Under the pieces are notes generated by a model that was given only the letters and a program-made list of their open reading frames with translations, was not told the DNA's origin and searched no databases. The position numbers and the translations under genes were made by a program. DNA of 36,033 nt from an uncultured Bacteroidota bacterium. GTDB taxonomy: Bacteria; Bacteroidota; Bacteroidia; Bacteroidales; UBA12077. Where the stretch lies: the NCBI GenBank assembly GCA_913055635.1, contig CAJXLK010000039.1, forward strand, positions 1 through 36,033. Reading direction: 5' to 3'. Shown here one piece after another: positions 34,001 through 36,033 of this stretch (position 1 is the stretch's first letter; each line of letters starts with the position of its first letter).

Positions 34001-34129
34001 GGACTGGTTTTCTCAACCATCGTCACCATGGTGATCGTACCCATTGCATACCGAATATTCGCCGTTAGAGCCGGTCGTGCCAACCAAAAGAAAGTGCGCC
34101 GCGAGTTTTCCTTTATGGATATGGAATGA
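31007..34129 (+). CDS. RND-family efflux pump permease (AcrB/HAE1-like)
   Basis: This 1040-residue inner membrane pump shows the RND pattern: TM1 (ITTLMIFMAILVVGGYSLYHL), a large periplasmic loop, TM helices 2-6, the proton-relay aspartate pair in GMVVDDAIVVLENITRHIERG (about residue 398), TM7 (ILGVSLAIFIASMFLTNRIG), a second large loop, then the C-terminal helix set with VVKNAIVLVDYINLMRDRG (the relay Lys) and PVLMTAFTTALAMLPMALG. It is a proton-driven drug, metal or lipid exporter; the DD pair favours hydrophobic or amphiphilic substrates over metals. It forms a tripartite pump with the two upstream genes. The 130-nt gap before it is the largest within the operon. Confidence 0.95.
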   Translation: MSIYGNAVRKPITTLMIFMAILVVGGYSLYHLPVNLYPDIEYPAISVLTTYSGANSQEIETNVTDPIEQSLNTVSDLKDMTSVSRDNVSVITLEFEFETDLSEAANEIRDAVGMVEGNLPDEVEDPVVFKFDASMAPVIVYAVTADESYEGIEKILDNKVVNPLKRVEGVGAVNLRGTPTREIEIAANPHKLKAHQLSVKRLGNIVRAENLDMSAGDIEMGQMKYPLRTEGEFDASYQIKNIPITTPAGKTLYMKDVATVNDSIGEKTIDEKVNGQKAVRMMVMKQSEANTVTVAEGVNERLTELKTSLPEDVKIQTVFDSSEFINDSINNLSQTVLYAFIFVVLVVLFFLGRWRATFIIALTIPIALIVSFIYLYLTGSTINLISLAALAVAIGMVVDDAIVVLENITRHIERGSSPREAATYATNEVWLAVIVTTLTVVAIFLPMTMIGGLTGVLFGQLGWIVTITIVTSTLAAISLTPMLASKLLHLNQKRSKPSRFNYDRTIRPMLDRLDNWYGRVLQWSLHNKKAILGVSLAIFIASMFLTNRIGTEFIPQADQGRMSMTVELQPGTRLEKSVRVARHIDSIIYDAFPEVEVLSTSTGSSESGGIAAIFNSGGSNTIDYMMHLTAHEKRKRSVWEVAEGIRQHLRDIPEVKTFNVSTGGNQMQGTNNVSVEVYGHDLQQTTLLAHRLSDKIKDLSGARDVEISRKEARPELKIVPQRDKMAQLGLSTAQVASALNNRVDGMLASRFRQGGEEYDIMVRYKKEYRNSIKDIKNIKVQNPAGKDILISEIAEVREFYAPPNIEHKNRERVVTISSKPYNTSLGELATSVQKVIDDTEVPEGAMVEVGGGYEDQQESFRTLLMLLVMGLILVYIVMASQFESFRMPFIIMFSLPFAFTGVLLALFITDTTLSVIAGVGAVMLIGIVVKNAIVLVDYINLMRDRGNDLDQAIISSGKSRLRPVLMTAFTTALAMLPMALGIGEGAEIWMPMGVAVIGGLVFSTIVTMVIVPIAYRIFAVRAGRANQKKVRREFSFMDME

Positions 34130-34133
34130 TGCC

Positions 34134-34150
34134 TTCAGGTTTTTCCTGAA
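34134..34150 (+). terminator. Short hairpin just after the RND pump gene
   Basis: TTCAGG and CCTGAA pair over 6 bp around GTTTTT-like loop bases right after the pump stop codon. It is weak and may only dampen transcription into the following small gene. Confidence 0.3.
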
Positions 34151-34221
34151 TAAAGCAAATCCAAACGGTTAAAACAAGCACAACAACCCGATCAATTTTA
34201 AATTTGAATGAATCGACCATT

Positions 34222-34515
34222 ATGAAAGCCATATTTATCGTCTATAATCAAGCCCATACGGAAAAAGTTGAATACATGCTTGATCGGTTGCAGATCAGGG
34301 GGTATACCCAGTGGACCGGTGTTTATGGTCGGGGATCAGAGGACGGCGATCCCCACATGAACACCCATACCTGGCCCGAGAGCAATTCCGCTACCCTGAC
34401 CATCGTGGGTGATGACAAGGTAGATGTTGTCCTTGACAGCGTCAGAAAACTGGATTCGCTGAACACAGAGGTAGGTGTGCGGGCCTTCGTATGGAATATC
34501 GAAAAAAGTTATTGA
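34222..34515 (+). CDS. PG0541-like transporter-associated small protein
   Basis: From ATG 34222 (MKAIFIVYNQAHTEKVEYMLDRL) this is 97 residues; the longer frame begins at 34204. The ferredoxin-like alpha/beta fold (IFIVYNQAHTEKVEYMLDRLQIRGYTQW...GDPHMNTHTWPESNSATLTIVGDDKVDVVLDSVRKLDSLNTEVGVRAFVW) resembles PII-type signalling proteins and is the PG0541 family that accompanies RND or other transporter genes in Bacteroidota. The H-x-W-P motif region is typical. It is the last gene of the efflux operon and may regulate the pump through ligand binding, which is inferred from association. Confidence 0.82.
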   Translation: MKAIFIVYNQAHTEKVEYMLDRLQIRGYTQWTGVYGRGSEDGDPHMNTHTWPESNSATLTIVGDDKVDVVLDSVRKLDSLNTEVGVRAFVWNIEKSY

Positions 34516-34721
34516 TTCGCAGGAGGGTTTGCCCCCGCCTAACTCCAAGAACTTAACCTTAATCATTCCCAAACCTGCTTCTGTGAAAGGGGAACAATTC
34601 CGGAAATTTCCTCTAAAGAATCAGAAATAGGGCTGAAAGCTGAATCTGTGAATAATCTGGCAACAGCAGGAAGCTTCAGCGATGATAGGCAAAATGCATA
34701 ATTGTAAAACCGACATCCATT
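34516..34721. other. Spacer between the efflux operon and the PNPOx-family gene
   Basis: No gene is seen. A palindromic GGAAATTTCC lies around 34599-34608. Confidence 0.4.
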
Positions 34722-35117
34722 ATGAAAATGCCCGAATATGTTCAACAAGTGATTGATAAACAAGAACTTCACATTCTTTCTACTGCATCCAAAGAAGGCC
34801 ATCCCAATATTATATACCTTAAATTTCTTAAGGTATATGATGAGGAGCATATCCTTATTGCCGACAACAAATTTTATAAGACCGAAGCCAACCTGACCGA
34901 AAATCCAAGATTAGCCTTTGTGGTATTGGATGAAGAAAACCATGCCGCTTATCAGCTTAAAGGTTCGGTAGAATTTCATACCAGCGGCCAGGTATTTGAA
35001 GAAACCAGAAGGTGGGTTTTGGATGAGCAGCCTCATCCTGACATTTATCCCAAATCCGCAGTACTGCTTCATGTAGAAAGGATATATCGGGGGACTGAAC
35101 AAATCAGGGAACAATAG
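34722..35117 (+). CDS. Pyridoxamine 5'-phosphate oxidase-family flavin-binding protein
   Basis: This 131-residue protein has the split-barrel fold: MPEYVQQVIDKQELHILSTASKEGHPNIIYLKFLKVYDEEHILIADNKFYKTEANLTENPRLAFVVLDEENHAAYQLKGSVEFHTSGQVFEE. The HILSTASKEGHPN-I strand and IADNKFYKTEANLTENPRLAFVVLD are PNPOx-like FMN-binding motifs. Such small proteins bind FMN, F420 or heme and serve as reductases or oxidases; true PdxH activity is not implied. The neighbour is a methyltransferase with almost no gap, but its own start is at 35162, so coupling is uncertain. Confidence 0.8.
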   Translation: MKMPEYVQQVIDKQELHILSTASKEGHPNIIYLKFLKVYDEEHILIADNKFYKTEANLTENPRLAFVVLDEENHAAYQLKGSVEFHTSGQVFEETRRWVLDEQPHPDIYPKSAVLLHVERIYRGTEQIREQ

Positions 35118-35161
35118 TAGTGGAGGAGCTGTTATATCATTTATCAATCATATATCTGATA

Positions 35162-35752
35162 ATGACGAATGATGTAGAAAACTGGATCACCAGCGGTGAA
35201 GGGCAGGCCTTTTTAAGGGAAGCAGGCCTGAAGGAAGGTCACCAGGTGCTGGACCTAGGAGCGGGAGAGGGGCATTACACCATTCCGGCCGCCCAGGTGG
35301 TGGGCAGCAAAGGCCGGGTTTATGCCCTGGACCAGGACCGCGTACCGTTGAAAAGGCTTATGGAAGAAGCCCAAAAGCATGCCCTAAAAAACATATTTCC
35401 TGTTCAGGCTCAGGCTGAAAGACTAAGTTCCGACTGGAAAGCGAACGCTTTTGATGTGGTATTGATATATGATATGGTGCATTTTCTGGAGGCGGATGAA
35501 CGGGCAGACCTTTACAGGGGTGTCTTTGAACTGCTGAAGTCCGGTGGTTTGTTGTCGGTTTATCCCAAGCATAACCGCCAGGATTTGCCCATGTTTAAAC
35601 TGGCCCAGCTTGATCTGGATGATGTGGCCGAAGAGATCGAGCAACAAGGCTTTGATACTGAATCCAGGCTTTATAGGCGACTGATTCATGATGAACATTA
35701 TGACCAGGGCTATGTTTTGAATTTCAGAAAAAATAAGCCGGGCCCTTCTTAG
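35162..35752 (+). CDS. Class I SAM-dependent methyltransferase
   Basis: From ATG 35162 (MTNDVENWITSGEGQAFLREAG) the protein has 196 residues; a GTG at 35120 would add 14 residues. The SAM-binding core is VLDLGAGEGHYTIPAAQVVGSKGRVYALDQD, followed by the acidic FDVVLIYDMVHFL and GVFELLKSGGLLSVYPKH, matching the ubiquinone/menaquinone-type and arsenite-type class I methyltransferases. The substrate is not identifiable. It follows the PNPOx-family gene closely, possibly in one transcript. Confidence 0.82.
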   Translation: MTNDVENWITSGEGQAFLREAGLKEGHQVLDLGAGEGHYTIPAAQVVGSKGRVYALDQDRVPLKRLMEEAQKHALKNIFPVQAQAERLSSDWKANAFDVVLIYDMVHFLEADERADLYRGVFELLKSGGLLSVYPKHNRQDLPMFKLAQLDLDDVAEEIEQQGFDTESRLYRRLIHDEHYDQGYVLNFRKNKPGPS

Positions 35753-35801
35753 ATCTACTAAATAGCAATGTGAATATGTATCTCACAAATTGGAATTATC
35801 A

Positions 35802-35833
35802 TTTGCCAAAAAGGGCAGGATTCATTACATTTG
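35802..35833 (+). promoter_or_regulatory. Promoter of the tRNA locus (TTTG-N20-TACATTTG)
   Basis: TTTG at 35802-35805, 20 nt, then TACATTTG at 35826-35833 is a full match to the Bacteroidota primary-sigma promoter. Transcription would start near 35840 and read through the tRNA remnant into tRNA-Gly. Confidence 0.7.
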
Positions 35834-35867
35834 TAGCTACCTCCAAACAGGGGGTCTAACTCTACAA

Positions 35868-35932
35868 GCGAGAATAGCTCAAAGGTAGCGCATCCCGCCC
35901 CAGGCGGGAGAGTCGCGGGAAGGCAAAACAAA
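35868..35932 (+). pseudogene. Partial tRNA-Gly copy with replaced anticodon arm (tRNA remnant)
   Basis: GCGAGAATAGCTCAAAGGTAG-CGCATC repeats the acceptor 5' strand and D-arm of the downstream tRNA-Gly, including the preceding TACAA, with few changes. The anticodon arm is then replaced by a perfect GC-rich hairpin (TCCCGCC-CCA-GGCGGGA, 35894-35910), GTCGCGGG of the variable/T region reappears, and the sequence then diverges, lacking the T-loop and the acceptor 3' strand TTCTCGC. It cannot fold as a normal tRNA. It may be a tandem-duplication remnant or a regulatory decoy. Confidence 0.65.
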
Positions 35933-35960
35933 GGGATTACCTTTAAAAAAACCAGTACAA

Positions 35961-36032
35961 GCGAGAATAGCTCAGAGGTAGAGCATCAGCTTCCCAAGCT
36001 GAGGGTCGCGGGTTCGATCCCCGTTTCTCGCT
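35961..36032 (+). tRNA. tRNA-Gly (anticodon CCC)
   Basis: The 72-nt cloverleaf is complete: acceptor GCGAGAA/TTCTCGC, D-arm GCTCAGAGGTAGAGC, anticodon arm TCAGC-TTCCCAA-GCTGA with anticodon CCC, T-arm CGGGTTCGATCCCCG and discriminator T at 36032. CCA is not encoded in the visible bases, although the window ends one base later. It reads glycine GGG codons. Confidence 0.92.
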
Positions 36033-36033
36033 C

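Noticed and set aside
35894-35910. GC-rich 7-bp hairpin considered as the anticodon arm of a functional tRNA
   Set aside because: The loop would place C at position 33 where U is nearly invariant, and the T-arm and acceptor 3' strand are missing; treated as a tRNA remnant.
1-36033. CRISPR arrays, rRNA genes or replication origins
   Set aside because: No regularly spaced short direct repeats, no rRNA-like sequence and no origin-type clusters were seen on reading both strands.

Overview
The window comes from a member of the Bacteroidota, probably a Marinilabiliales/Bacteroidales-type marine or anaerobic lineage. The lineage guess rests on four things: a giant secreted protein with a type IX secretion (T9SS) C-terminal sorting domain, promoters of the TTG-N20-TAnnTTTG kind, a PG0541-type RND-associated protein, and the general look of the proteins. 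No rRNA is present; one intact tRNA gene lies at the right edge.

Layout. (1) Positions 1-6000 are accessory DNA. They hold an AbiE-like antitoxin tail with its AbiEii nucleotidyltransferase toxin, a decayed IS1380-type transposase, a RelE/ParE toxin-antitoxin pair, a decaying cassette of small genes (one internal amber codon, one frameshift), an intact IS630-family element whose exact ends and TA target duplication can be read, and three very small genes, one of them an antitoxin without a toxin. (2) Positions 6266-14251 encode one 2661-residue secreted protein: five right-handed beta-helix modules, Ig/HYR-like linkers, four carboxypeptidase-regulatory-like repeats and a T9SS signal. (3) Positions 14645-17118 (minus) encode a GH100 neutral/alkaline invertase and a glucose-dehydrogenase-like SDR. 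(4) Positions 17152-21437 (minus) form a redox/sulfur cluster: two thiol peroxiredoxin-like proteins, two DsrE proteins, an FMN reductase, a six-TM protein and a DUF302 protein. (5) Positions 21636-24060 (minus) form a regulatory operon: ECF sigma factor, a candidate micropeptide, a zf-HC2-like anti-sigma factor, and an unusual NrtS-zinc ribbon-PAS-SpoIIE phosphatase fusion. A 1021-residue hybrid histidine kinase lies upstream. (6) Positions 27866-34515 (plus) form a GbsR/MarR-controlled RND efflux operon: TolC, lipoprotein adaptor, pump, PG0541-like protein. (7) Positions 34722-36032 hold a PNPOx-family flavoprotein, a methyltransferase, and a tRNA-Gly(CCC) preceded by a broken partial copy.

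The observation I consider most novel is a pair of 75-nt elements (14645-14719 and 23418-23492). Each starts with ATG only 4-6 nt after the stop codon of a minus-strand gene. Both encode a 24-residue peptide whose first 19 residues are nearly the same, and both contain the same 9-bp inverted repeat. The differences in the shared part fall almost entirely at third codon positions, and the one length difference is a whole codon, which suggests coding constraint. One copy sits exactly between the ECF sigma factor and its putative anti-sigma factor.
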